The notes beneath the pieces were generated by a model. That model was given only the letters and a program-made list of their open reading frames with translations, was not told the origin of the DNA and did no database searches. A stretch of 55,155 bases of DNA, from assembly GCA_021811615.1 (NCBI GenBank), contig JAJZNW010000027.1, forward strand, positions 1-55,155. The letters are read 5' to 3'. Shown here piece after piece: positions 46,833 to 55,154 of this stretch (position 1 is the stretch's first letter; each line of letters starts with the position of its first letter). The stretch is from Bacteroidota bacterium. Its GTDB lineage: Bacteria; Bacteroidota; Ignavibacteria; Kryptoniales; JAKASW01. The position numbers and the translations under genes are program-made.

Positions 46833-48687
46833 CCTTGTTCTCGTCATAGTAATGTATATCACCGCGAATGCTTTTTCTCAGACCGAGACTTCTCCACTCA
46901 ATCTGCCGGGGGATTCGATACTAGCGGGATTCAGCCAGGACCTGAGCACACTGGACTGGCTCGGCAGCGTCAACAAGACATGGCAGTCAAAGGACTACAC
47001 AATTTCGGTGAATGAGAATTTCCATTCCGTGCTGATAAAATCGTCGCCGAACCTCATCAGGGACGATCAAAATTTCTCCGCGCAGCTAAACCGCAGGTTC
47101 TTCGGTAATATTTTCGGGTTCGGATCAGTCCAATCCGACTACGTCAACGACAATCGCCAGGTCGGGCTGAGTTCCGTCGGAGCGTCGCAGCTTCTCGGCG
47201 GTCTGCTTTATGCCGGATCGGAGGATACCCTCCTCGCCGGTGCGGGAAACAGGTGGGATAGGCAGGCCGGAGTCAGCAACAGCGGTTTTACGTACACCCT
47301 TCGCGGGATTGGATTTTACACGCCGGTGCCAGGGAGCGAACTGGTACCATCCCTGTACTTGCACGACGAGCAAATCTCACCGAGGAGAAATTCCGACAAG
47401 TCTTTCCATCTGGCATACCGCCAGATTTTTTCACCGCAGGCATTCGTCAACTTCTCCGGCGTTTACAGCGGACAACTTCGAGATTTCTACTTCCCCGCCG
47501 ATTCTACAGTGACTTCGCTTTTCGATGTTACAAATAACATTCAGGAGAGGAATGACAACAGGACGTCGGTTTCTTCGACCATATTCATGCCGGTCCTTTT
47601 CTTTCAACTGAGGGGTTACGCTTCATATGCCCAACGACAGATCGATTTCAACTACAGGTATCGGCCGCCTTCTCCAGCGAGCACTCTTTACGACACTAGA
47701 ATTCGTACGTCGAACTTCGACCTCCGCGGCGATTTGATTTCGACATTCCTTAGCGACACCCTCCTGGTAAGCATGGAACATAAGGAAAGATCCGAGAGTC
47801 ACACGATCATCAACGCACTCGAGAGCAGCCCCTTCACGCAGCAGCAGATACTGAACCAGGAGCAACTGGACAACTTCGGCTCGACGAACACCCTGACAGG
47901 CCAGCTTTTCCTGAATTACGGCGCAACTTCCCTGGATATAACAGGTCTCGCTTCCCTTTTCCGCTACAACACACCGAGCAGCCTGAACTACGACGACCGG
48001 GATGAGCTCACCAACACGATCGCGCTCAATCTCAACCATACAATCAGTCCATTTCTGAATGCAGGCTTCGGAGCAGAAGCCGATTTGATACACATAGTCT
48101 ATATCGAATCGCAGCGCAGCGCGAACAACAACCGAAATTTCATTTACAGGTTTTACCCGATAATCACTTTCTCGGACGGAGCCGTCAATTCTTACAATCG
48201 CTTCGAAGTTCTGGCAAACTACACCGTTTACGATTATGAAGCATTCTCACAGATACACAGCTTCTCATTTCGCCAGGCATCATTCCTCGATTCTACTTCG
48301 GTTGACATGACGTCGAAACTGTCGCTCTTTGTCCTGGCGAATCTCAAACTGTACGAACGCGGTGAACTCTATTGGTCGAGCTTCTCCGAATACCCGCTGA
48401 ATTACTTCGTCGACCAGACTTTATGGTTTTACTTGCGCTACACTTCCGGTAATTTCTCCTATGGTGCGGGCTACAAATATCTCAGCCTGACCCAATACAA
48501 TTACGTCACTGCGAGAACAAACGTGTTCAGCTCCGAGATCATCAACACCGGCCCGACTGCGTTTTTCTCCGTCTCCTTGTCTCGTCTGTCGATCAGCCTC
48601 GACGGCTGGTACCAGGTATCCGGACAATTATTGCAAAACCAGATCGTTTACCCTAATTTCGATTTGACAGTAAAGTACATTATTTGA
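46819..48687 (+). CDS. predicted outer-membrane beta-barrel protein of unknown function
   Basis: A 622-residue protein with a signal peptide (about 1-20, ANAFS/Q). The rest is a long series of amphipathic beta strands with many Tyr and Phe, as in outer-membrane barrels, and ends PNFDLTVKYII. I do not recognise a named family. It overlaps the ABC ATPase gene by 14 bases, and the RsbW-like gene starts at its stop, so all three are probably coupled. Confidence 0.65.
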   Translation: MMRTSLVLVIVMYITANAFSQTETSPLNLPGDSILAGFSQDLSTLDWLGSVNKTWQSKDYTISVNENFHSVLIKSSPNLIRDDQNFSAQLNRRFFGNIFGFGSVQSDYVNDNRQVGLSSVGASQLLGGLLYAGSEDTLLAGAGNRWDRQAGVSNSGFTYTLRGIGFYTPVPGSELVPSLYLHDEQISPRRNSDKSFHLAYRQIFSPQAFVNFSGVYSGQLRDFYFPADSTVTSLFDVTNNIQERNDNRTSVSSTIFMPVLFFQLRGYASYAQRQIDFNYRYRPPSPASTLYDTRIRTSNFDLRGDLISTFLSDTLLVSMEHKERSESHTIINALESSPFTQQQILNQEQLDNFGSTNTLTGQLFLNYGATSLDITGLASLFRYNTPSSLNYDDRDELTNTIALNLNHTISPFLNAGFGAEADLIHIVYIESQRSANNNRNFIYRFYPIITFSDGAVNSYNRFEVLANYTVYDYEAFSQIHSFSFRQASFLDSTSVDMTSKLSLFVLANLKLYERGELYWSSFSEYPLNYFVDQTLWFYLRYTSGNFSYGAGYKYLSLTQYNYVTARTNVFSSEIINTGPTAFFSVSLSRLSISLDGWYQVSGQLLQNQIVYPNFDLTVKYII

Positions 48688-49109
48688 TGAATGAATTGCA
48701 CGAACATATAGTTGTGAAATCCGGTACTAACGCTCTGAAGGAAGCAGAGGGGAAACTTAAGGCGATTCTCGACAAATTGCATGTTTCAGATTCGGAGGAG
48801 CACAATCTCCTCGTGGCCACGAGTGAAGCGATCAACAACGCCATCTCACACGGGAACAAGAATGACCCGAGCAAAAGCGTGACACTGGACGTTGACTGTA
48901 CCGGAGCTGAAGTCGTTGTGACGATCGAAGATGAGGGAGGCGGGTTCAATCCAAGCGCAGTCCCGGACCCTCTTGCGCCGGAGAATCTTCTGAAGCCGAG
49001 CGGCCGCGGCATTCATATCATGAAGTCGCTCATGGACAAGGTCGATTTCACATTCACGCACCATGGAACCCGCATCACCATGCGTCTCAAAATCGCAAAG
49101 GCTACATAG
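48687..49109 (+). CDS. RsbW-like anti-sigma factor/serine kinase (HATPase_c_2)
   Basis: A 140-residue GHKL-fold ATP-binding protein. The N-box is EAINNAISHGNKND, the G1 box DEGGGFNP, and the G2 segment GRGIHIMKSLMDKV. Proteins of this size inhibit a sigma factor or phosphorylate an STAS anti-anti-sigma factor. No STAS or sigma gene is next to it. The ATG at 48687 shares its first A with the stop of the barrel gene. A TTG one codon earlier is the alternative start. Confidence 0.87.
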   Translation: MNELHEHIVVKSGTNALKEAEGKLKAILDKLHVSDSEEHNLLVATSEAINNAISHGNKNDPSKSVTLDVDCTGAEVVVTIEDEGGGFNPSAVPDPLAPENLLKPSGRGIHIMKSLMDKVDFTFTHHGTRITMRLKIAKAT

Positions 49110-49159
49110 GATCTCGTGCAATCTGTGGTCATCGATGAAGGTCATTCACTTACCCCGGA

Positions 49160-49206
49160 AACAAAACTCCCGGCGAGCTGAATACTTTCACGCTGCCGGG
49201 AGTATT
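49160..49206 (-). terminator. intrinsic terminator after mdh
   Basis: ACTCCCGGC (49166-49174) pairs with GCCGGGAGT (49195-49203), and AGC/GCT pairs inside it with one bulge. On the minus strand the stem is followed by TTTTGTTT, so it ends the rplU-rpmA-mdh transcript. It may also stop the plus-strand RsbW transcript, where the T content is weaker. Confidence 0.75.
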
Positions 49207-49228
49207 ATCGTACTTTTCTGCGATCAGC

Positions 49229-50167
<939 letters not shown>

Positions 50168-50185
50168 TCACAAATTGATTCAACG

Positions 50186-50209
50186 ATGTCCGAAGGATCC
50201 CTCGGACAT
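50186..50209 (-). terminator. hairpin between rpmA and mdh
   Basis: ATGTCCGA (50186-50193) pairs with TCGGACAT (50202-50209), directly after the rpmA stop on the minus strand. There is no T-run, so it may attenuate or process the transcript rather than end it. Confidence 0.35.
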
Positions 50210-50464
50210 TCAGAGAGGAATTACACTTACTTTTTTTCTGGTTCTTCTATATGTTTCAAATTTCACTACACCGTCGCTCAACGCGAAGAGGCTGTCGTCC
50301 TTGGCCACGCCGACATTCTCTCCGGGGAGAATTTTCGTTCCCCGCTGCCGGACGATTATGCTTCCCGCCGTTATCTTCTCGCCGCCGAAAGTCTTAACGC
50401 CGAGTCTCTGCGAATTGCTGTCGCGGCCGTTCCTGGAACTTCCGCCACCTTTTTTGTGTGCCAT
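50210..50464 (-). CDS. rpmA: 50S ribosomal protein L27
   Basis: L27 lies at the peptidyl-transferase centre of the large subunit. The N-terminus [20 protein letters not shown] has the usual basic tail that reaches the catalytic site, and no Firmicutes-type cleaved leader is present. [17 protein letters not shown] and [11 protein letters not shown] complete the family signatures. Length 84 fits. It follows rplU with a 24-base gap, the usual order. Confidence 0.97.
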   Translation of the reverse strand: MAHKKGGGSSRNGRDSNSQRLGVKTFGGEKITAGSIIVRQRGTKILPGENVGVAKDDSLFALSDGVVKFETYRRTRKKVSVIPL

Positions 50465-50488
50465 GAAAAACTCCTGTCTTACTTCCCG

Positions 50489-50806
50489 TCAGTGGGATTT
50501 CTTGATCGTGTCGATGTGTATAGTTGTGAACTCTTCGCGGTGGCCCTTGGTGACCTTGAAGTTCTTTCTCTTTATCTTGCGGAAAACGAGTATCTTGTCT
50601 TTCCGATCGTGATCGACGACCGTAGCCTCTATGACCGCTCCATTGACGACCGAACTTCCAACAGATTTCGACGTCTCGTCTTCGACAAGCAGAACCTTGT
50701 CAAGAGTGAGCTTGTCGCCAATCTTGGCTTGCAGCTTCGGGACGGCCACATTAGAGTTCTCGGAAACCTTGAATTGCTTTCCGGCTATTTCTACGACAGC
50801 TAACAT
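50489..50806 (-). CDS. rplU: 50S ribosomal protein L21
   Basis: A large-subunit protein of 105 residues. MLAVVEIAGKQFKVSEN at the N-terminus and the C-terminal FRKIKRKNFKVTKGHREEFTTIHIDTI are the conserved ends. I chose the ATG at 50806, with GGAGG four bases upstream. An in-frame start at 50857 would lie before the likely transcription start near 50822. It is transcribed with rpmA and probably mdh. Confidence 0.95.
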   Translation of the reverse strand: MLAVVEIAGKQFKVSENSNVAVPKLQAKIGDKLTLDKVLLVEDETSKSVGSSVVNGAVIEATVVDHDRKDKILVFRKIKRKNFKVTKGHREEFTTIHIDTIKKSH

Positions 50807-50828
50807 CTTACCTCCAAAATTAGACCTT

Positions 50829-50857
50829 AATTTAGCCTCCGACAGGCTAAAATTCAA
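50829..50857 (-). promoter_or_regulatory. promoter of rplU with a hairpin in the spacer
   Basis: Minus strand: TTGAAT (50852-50857), 17 bases, TAAATT (50829-50834). The 7-bp inverted repeat TTTAGCC/GGCTAAA (50831-50837 and 50845-50851) lies across the spacer and -10 region, so it could be an operator. Confidence 0.45.
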
Positions 50858-50952
50858 TTACTTTCTGTCCAAATTATGAATCGTTCAGGGTATTTCCAGA
50901 TAACTGCGCCTGTGAGACTAATCTTTCAAACATCCTGCTTCGACTTAAAATC

Positions 50953-50981
50953 TTGGAAATAGGAAGCGGGATTGATATATT
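50953..50981 (+). promoter_or_regulatory. promoter of the tRNA-Ser gene
   Basis: TTGGAA (50953-50958), 17 bases, TATATT (50976-50981). Transcription would start near 50988, about 14 bases before the mature 5' end of the tRNA at 51002. Confidence 0.55.
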
Positions 50982-51001
50982 TTGACGCGACAAATCCACC
51001 T

Positions 51002-51091
51002 GGAGAGGTGGCCGAGTGGTTGAAGGCAACGGTTTGCTAAACCGTCATACTCTGTAAAGGGGTATCGAGGGTTCGAATCCCTCCCTCTCCG
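51002..51091 (+). tRNA. tRNA-Ser (anticodon GCU)
   Basis: A 90-base class II tRNA. The acceptor stem pairs GGAGAGG (51002-51008) with CCTCTCC (51084-51090), the discriminator is G51091, and the anticodon loop reads GGTTTGCTAAACC with GCT in the centre. A long variable arm (CATACTCTGTAAAGGGGTATC) and GGTTCGAATCC T-arm follow. CCA is not encoded. Its 3' end is the likely insertion site of the element to the right. Confidence 0.95.
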
Positions 51092-51165
51092 CAGTAAAAT
51101 TTCGAAGGTTTTTCCCGCCCCGTGCTTCCCGAAGACCGGCACACTCTGAAATAAATTGACTTCCA

Positions 51166-51196
51166 GTTAGCAATTTAGTTAGCAGATGAGTTAGCA
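51166..51196 (+). repeat. three GTTAGCA direct repeats, 12-bp period
   Basis: GTTAGCA occurs at 51166-51172, 51178-51184 and 51190-51196, exactly 12 bases apart, 75 bases beyond the tRNA end. The spacing and the position next to a tRNA attachment site suggest arm-type binding sites for the recombinase or its accessory protein. Confidence 0.6.
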
Positions 51197-51238
51197 GGTC
51201 TCTTGGATTGAATAACTTCCCGGAAGGTCTCCCAAAAA

Positions 51239-51303
51239 GAGAAAGGCCGTCACGGGTAAACTCTGGGTTCTGGCAAACCACGAAGCCCCGTAACGGCTTT
51301 CTC
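51239..51303. repeat. imperfect long inverted repeat
   Basis: GAGAAAGGCCGTCACGGG (51239-51256) and CCCCGTAACGGCTTTCTC (51286-51303) form an imperfect 17-bp stem with a 29-base loop. No T-run follows. Between the tRNA end and 51424 I see no gene, only this structure and the GTTAGCA repeats. Confidence 0.55.
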
Positions 51304-51424
51304 AAACTTGTTCTCTTATCTGCCAGATTCGAGTTCATAGAGGAAAATAAACGTTAGAATGTTGAAATCAAACTTCGATTCCCGTCCGGCTATTCTGAAA
51401 TCAAAGAGGGTGCGGTCATGATTG

Positions 51425-51814
51425 TTAGGAATTACCCACGATAACGTAAAAAAAGCTGTCATCAGGTGAGAAGTTTGCAAATTCATTGACCTGTCGGTGC
51501 AAGATAGCCTCACCAATAAACGGGTCACTCGGTGACAGAAATCCGATCCGCGTAAGTGTGAGGGGAAACTGCGCTTGCGGGTAACTAATAGAGGGTGATC
51601 GTCCAAGAACTTCTTGCGTTCGGTCAAACAACCTTCTGGGGCCAAGTGTGTCCATTTGAGGTGAAACAATCCACAGTTTAAGTTTGCCGTCATCCACCGC
51701 TATCCAAAACGCAGACTGAATCTTGATCCTTTTTCTTAGTCGTTTGAGGAATTCTTTTCCCATGCGTATGATCGGTTCGTCAATCTTTTCAGCTAGCATT
51801 TGCTCTCCAGCCAT
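51425..51814 (-). CDS. uncharacterised partner of the HEPN protein
   Basis: A 129-residue soluble protein with no family name that I can give. FWIAVDDGKLKLWIVSPQMDTLGPRRLFDRTQEVL is its most distinctive part and resembles small proteins often found next to HEPN genes. The ATG at 51814 overlaps the end of the HEPN gene by 22 bases, so the two are translated together. It lacks the GSxxxG and acid motifs of MNT nucleotidyltransferases, so this is not the known HEPN-MNT pair. Confidence 0.65.
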   Translation of the reverse strand: MAGEQMLAEKIDEPIIRMGKEFLKRLRKRIKIQSAFWIAVDDGKLKLWIVSPQMDTLGPRRLFDRTQEVLGRSPSISYPQAQFPLTLTRIGFLSPSDPFIGEAILHRQVNEFANFSPDDSFFYVIVGNS

Positions 51815-52218
51815 TTTACAACTCCTGAAACTTGGTCGGATGCAGCGAGAACCATATCTTTTGCCACTACGCGACCCATGCTTGCCTTGTACCTACTTTG
51901 TGAATTCCAGAGAACCACTATTGCCCAATTTCTACCCACGGGTGAACCACTTTTGACTTGATCCTCCATTTCCTTATCCAGTCCAGAATATTCCAGTAGT
52001 TTTTCCAAGTTGTGCGTGTAACTCTTCTTAAGTGTTTCGATCCTAGCCAAGTCAGGAAATTCAAACCTCTTCGTCTTCTTGGCAATGCATGCCTTCAGGG
52101 CGCACTCAACTGAATAACCAACTATGTAATAAGCTCCGGCATATTTCCTTCTCTTGAGCAGAATCTCAGCCTCTTCGAGCCTCAGATGAGCCAATTTGAT
52201 TAGATCGGAACTTGTCAT
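51793..52218 (-). CDS. HEPN domain protein
   Basis: A 141-residue all-helical protein. LAHLRLEEAEILLKRRKYAGAYYIVGYSVECALKACI is the HEPN core, and H69 in SYTHNLEKLL is the conserved C-terminal His. Many HEPN proteins are RNases with an R-x4-6-H motif; here the residue at the Arg position is Lys (KKSYTH), so cleavage activity is uncertain. It is probably the toxin-like or nucleic-acid-binding half of a two-gene module on the mobile element. Confidence 0.8.
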   Translation of the reverse strand: MTSSDLIKLAHLRLEEAEILLKRRKYAGAYYIVGYSVECALKACIAKKTKRFEFPDLARIETLKKSYTHNLEKLLEYSGLDKEMEDQVKSGSPVGRNWAIVVLWNSQSRYKASMGRVVAKDMVLAASDQVSGVVKWLESKC

Positions 52219-52254
52219 GTACGATTATTAAGTTACCTGATGCAAAGATGAGGG

Positions 52255-53391
52255 TCAACGTTGGGCACTGTTTGACGAGACCCCGAATCCTTTATCCAAC
52301 TTGTTTACTTCGCTATGAAGCTCCCCTGGGAATAAGTGAGCATAACCTTCAGTAGTTCTTAATTGGGAATGGCCTAGAAGCTTCGAGACAGTGTACAGGG
52401 GGACCCCATACGAAACCAAGGCACTTGAAAACGAATGTCGCAGGCTATGAAAATGAAGTCTGTCATTGAGACCGACAGCTCTGACGGTCTCTTTAAACTT
52501 GCGTTCCACCAAGCCCACATTCATCCTTTTGCCATGTTTGTTAGGGAAGATATATTCCGATTCGGATCGGATATTTTCTCTTCTCTCAGAGATTAATCGG
52601 AATAATATACGCGTCATCGGGACCACACGCGAGCGTTTCGACTTCGTCATGAAATCATCATGGTTTTGAATAATGATCCACTTCCTAGCAAAGTCTATAT
52701 CTTTCCATCGCAGATTGATTAGCTCCCAAAGTCTTAAGCCGGTCAAAATTCCTGTTGTGCAAAATTCCCTGAAGTCTTTGTCAATTATTCCAGATAGAAA
52801 AAGCTGGAACTCCGAAGCGGTGAAATAGGCCGGGATTCTTTCGGGCACCTTTGGTTTACGGACCTTCCGGAAAGGATTTTCCGAAATGTAATTCCATTCG
52901 ACGGCTTTCTCGAAAGCTGAAGCAAGAGATATATAATATTTCCGCGCCGTGAAATCCGACGCTTCATTCCTTTTCACGGCAAGAAAATTCTCAAGTTCTC
53001 TGACCCCGATAGAGTCCAAAGGTACATTTCCAATAACCCTCGCCAATTCTCTAAATGCCGTTTGGTAAGTCTCGACTGTCTTGGGAGTGTGCACGCCTTG
53101 AGCATATGCTCTGTATACTTCGGCGAAGTCGCTGACCGTTGTTTGGCGCATTTGCTGGATTTCCGTTTTCTCAGTCAATCTGCAACGGGTACCGTTGGAA
53201 TCTCTCTCGATCCCCACATAGCCGAGTCTGACAAGTCTGTGGATTCTCCGGCGTTCACTTCGGTCCATGTCTCGAAGACTAATCCCTTCGCCGCTTGGTT
53301 GTGCCGACAACAGACCGTATTCGCGAATGTCGCCTCGTGAAAGCCGACGATCGTTCAACACTGAAAGCGGTATGATGGCGCAATCAAGCAT
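52255..53391 (-). CDS. tyrosine recombinase with N-terminal winged-helix-like extension
   Basis: A 378-residue integrase. The catalytic set is complete: R220 (TGLRLWEL), Lys near 250-252, H315 and R318 (HSLRHSF), H341 (LLGHS) and nucleophile Y350 (TTEGYAHL). A SAM-like core-binding domain occupies about 85-175. The first 78 or so residues (IPLSVLNDRRLSRGDIREYGLLSA... HRLVRLGYVGIERD) look like a winged helix-turn-helix domain, not a usual arm-binding domain. It is oriented toward the tRNA but lies 1.1 kb from it, with the HEPN module between. The ATG at 53391 has only a weak ribosome-binding site. Confidence 0.9.
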   Translation of the reverse strand: MLDCAIIPLSVLNDRRLSRGDIREYGLLSAQPSGEGISLRDMDRSERRRIHRLVRLGYVGIERDSNGTRCRLTEKTEIQQMRQTTVSDFAEVYRAYAQGVHTPKTVETYQTAFRELARVIGNVPLDSIGVRELENFLAVKRNEASDFTARKYYISLASAFEKAVEWNYISENPFRKVRKPKVPERIPAYFTASEFQLFLSGIIDKDFREFCTTGILTGLRLWELINLRWKDIDFARKWIIIQNHDDFMTKSKRSRVVPMTRILFRLISERRENIRSESEYIFPNKHGKRMNVGLVERKFKETVRAVGLNDRLHFHSLRHSFSSALVSYGVPLYTVSKLLGHSQLRTTEGYAHLFPGELHSEVNKLDKGFGVSSNSAQR

Positions 53392-53429
53392 GTTCTTTAG
53401 GTGCCAAATCCTTTGAGCTATATTCTACT

Positions 53430-53624
53430 TTAGTGTCCGTTGGAGCCACTTTTGGGGGCGTTTTCCCCGGTGGGAATTTCTTCCGTTTTTACCCGTGGGT
53501 GACGATCAGCCCAGTACCTGAACCGGCAATACTTCGAGCAGAACTTTTGGTTTCTTCGTCCGGTGAAGACCTCGCCGCAATTGGGGCAGGCCTTGCGTTC
53601 CTTGTTCTTTTTCATGTTGGACAT
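53430..53624 (-). CDS. small zinc-ribbon protein
   Basis: A 64-residue protein with CPNCGEVFTGRRNQKFCSKYCRFRYW, two Cys pairs forming one zinc site of the CxxC...CxxxC kind, followed by a charged tail. It is similar to small proteins found with mobile elements. It lies 38 bases before the recombinase gene and could be an accessory or excision factor; this is inferred from position only. Confidence 0.65.
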   Translation of the reverse strand: MSNMKKNKERKACPNCGEVFTGRRNQKFCSKYCRFRYWADRHPRVKTEEIPTGENAPKSGSNGH

Positions 53625-53721
53625 AGCATTTCACCTTAAAGTGTTGTCAATCGATTGTGAAGCAATCCTGATGGCGTAGAATAGATTTCATAAGCAAATG
53701 AGGAAGACGGTTTAGAGTTTC

Positions 53722-54222
53722 TCATTTACGATTCCAAATATCTTTAAACACTACGAACTTGACTCCGTTGATTACCACGACAGACAACTTCCCAGCTGAG
53801 CTTGTCATCTTGCTCAAATACCGTTCGGTGGTTGCGGGACTAACACCCGCCACTTCGGCCCCGGCGTTTAAGGCATCCTTCACTTCCTTTCTTCCCCATC
53901 TCCTAAGTTCTTCTTCGAGCCAGTCACGAAAAATTGGTTCGCATATCTCATTCTTCAGCATCTCTTTGCTTGCAGGAGGCTCGTGGATTTCGATGTTCTG
54001 ATTCTTGGGCTTTGCTTCACCTCGCGGGTTCTTCCTATGGTTACAACCTCGGCAAAGTAACTGGAGATTGTGAAGCGCGTTGTTTCTCGGGTTGTTGTCT
54101 ATGTGATCTATTATCAAGCTTTTGGTCGATCCCACTTTCCCGCACATGTTGCAATACTCACCGTCTCGCAGCACAAGAATAGGGTACAGTTTCTTTCGTG
54201 TTCTTGAGTTCATCCTGGACAT
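53722..54222 (-). CDS. HNH endonuclease domain protein
   Basis: A 166-residue protein from the ATG at 54222. The N-terminal half has the HNH site: YCNMCGKVG, then LIIDHIDNNPRNNALHNLQLLCRGCNHRK, with paired Cys for structural zinc and His-Asn-His-type catalytic residues. The C-terminal half is helical and charged, and resembles a small DNA-binding region (VSPATTERYLSKM). It is probably a homing or restriction-like nuclease of the element. Open frame further upstream, to 54297, lacks a credible start signal. Confidence 0.75.
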   Translation of the reverse strand: MSRMNSRTRKKLYPILVLRDGEYCNMCGKVGSTKSLIIDHIDNNPRNNALHNLQLLCRGCNHRKNPRGEAKPKNQNIEIHEPPASKEMLKNEICEPIFRDWLEEELRRWGRKEVKDALNAGAEVAGVSPATTERYLSKMTSSAGKLSVVVINGVKFVVFKDIWNRK

Positions 54223-54347
54223 TTCAATGTTATCCTTGCATAGTCTAAGATTAGGGCTGGCACACACACAGGCGAGTGCAATTCTGAAAACGCGCAACTT
54301 GCCAGAATTCGAATTTGCGCGTAAGCCTGATGGATGTTCAATATTTT

Positions 54348-54379
54348 CTCTTGAGAAGTCTGCACCTGTTCCTCAAGAG
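54348..54379. repeat. 8-bp inverted repeat upstream of the HNH gene
   Basis: CTCTTGAG (54348-54355) and CTCAAGAG (54372-54379) form a perfect inverted repeat with a 16-base centre, about 130 bases upstream of the HNH ATG. It could be an operator. Confidence 0.4.
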
Positions 54380-54422
54380 TACAATTAAGCTGTGAACCAG
54401 CCCCTTAGTATGCCCCAAATAA

Positions 54423-54459
54423 GGCTATGAACGGCTATGAACTCTCCTGAAACCGTTCA
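54423..54459. repeat. tandem repeat and inverted repeat after the right-edge gene
   Basis: GGCTATGAAC occurs twice in tandem (54423-54432 and 54433-54442). TGAACGG (54428-54434) and CCGTTCA (54453-54459) form an inverted repeat. They lie just past the stop of the gene that runs off the window, so the hairpin could end its transcript, although no T-run follows. Confidence 0.4.
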
Positions 54460-54470
54460 CAACGTTCTCT

Positions 54471-55154
54471 CTAAATACGTTTCTTCTTCTTACCCTTTGA
54501 ATGTGGACGGCGTCTCCGCATGCTTGTCCGCACATTGTTTATCAACCTAACGAAAACCTTGTTCTTAACCTTCTGTTTGTATTTCGTTTTGCCGGTAAAT
54601 TCCTCAATCTCCGGAAAGTACTTTCGGACCATGTCCTGTGCAATTGACCGGGCCCCTTCGAAGTGCCGTGCCTTCCACAACTTGAAACCATCTTTTGATG
54701 CTTCGCGTATTTTAGAGCCTTCAGAATCTATGTCTGGCTTCTTGATAAGTCCTTTTTCTAAAGTGGTCACCCCGCCAGCAGCAGTTTCAATTTGTAGAAT
54801 CTGGTTAAGCGTCGCAGTTGTCAGGCCGGCTAAACGTGGTCTTAGTTCGTGCTCAATATATTCCTTGACAAGCTGTCGGGAACTGACCGCAAGCTCCGAG
54901 ATGGTCCTAGAGTCTCTTACAACTACGTAGTCCAGTTCCTCGTAAGATGGTCTCTGAGAGTCCGGCCAAAGTGTCCACACTACGCCGATGAAGAGCCCCC
55001 TTGACATAGAAAACAGCCCATGTTCCCACCACCAACGATTGAAGTCCGCCGGAGGCAGAGCCGCAATGCCCTTCAGTTTCTCGAAACGGTTCTCTGGTGA
55101 AAACTGATTGATCAGGCCTTCGACCGCCCAAAGTCTGAAGGAATGATCAGGCTG
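54471..55154 (-). CDS. unknown protein, 5' end beyond the window
   Basis: The reading frame is open from the stop at 54471 to the window edge, giving at least 227 residues with no start inside that must be used. An ATG at 55005-55007 is internal: the residues before it (WAVEGLINQFSPENRFEKL, then a WWWEHG segment) read as coding. The C-terminus is very basic (RRRRPHSKGKKKKRI), which suggests nucleic acid or membrane contact. No family is recognised. It belongs to the integrative element. Confidence 0.6.
   Translation of the reverse strand, partial: QPDHSFRLWAVEGLINQFSPENRFEKLKGIAALPPADFNRWWWEHGLFSMSRGLFIGVVWTLWPDSQRPSYEELDYVVVRDSRTISELAVSSRQLVKEYIEHELRPRLAGLTTATLNQILQIETAAGGVTTLEKGLIKKPDIDSEGSKIREASKDGFKLWKARHFEGARSIAQDMVRKYFPEIEEFTGKTKYKQKVKNKVFVRLINNVRTSMRRRRPHSKGKKKKRI

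Noticed and set aside
51045..51338. 97-codon frame antisense to tRNA-Ser
   Set aside because: The GFEPSIPLYRV end is the usual false protein read from the antisense strand of a tRNA gene.
51374..51392. tRNA-3'-end-like string TTCGATTCCCGTCCGGCTA
   Set aside because: The T-stem does not pair and no matching acceptor stem is seen upstream, so it is not a tRNA or a clear att copy.
51316..51693. 125-codon minus-strand frame
   Set aside because: It overlaps the HEPN partner gene in another frame and has no start signal or recognisable family.
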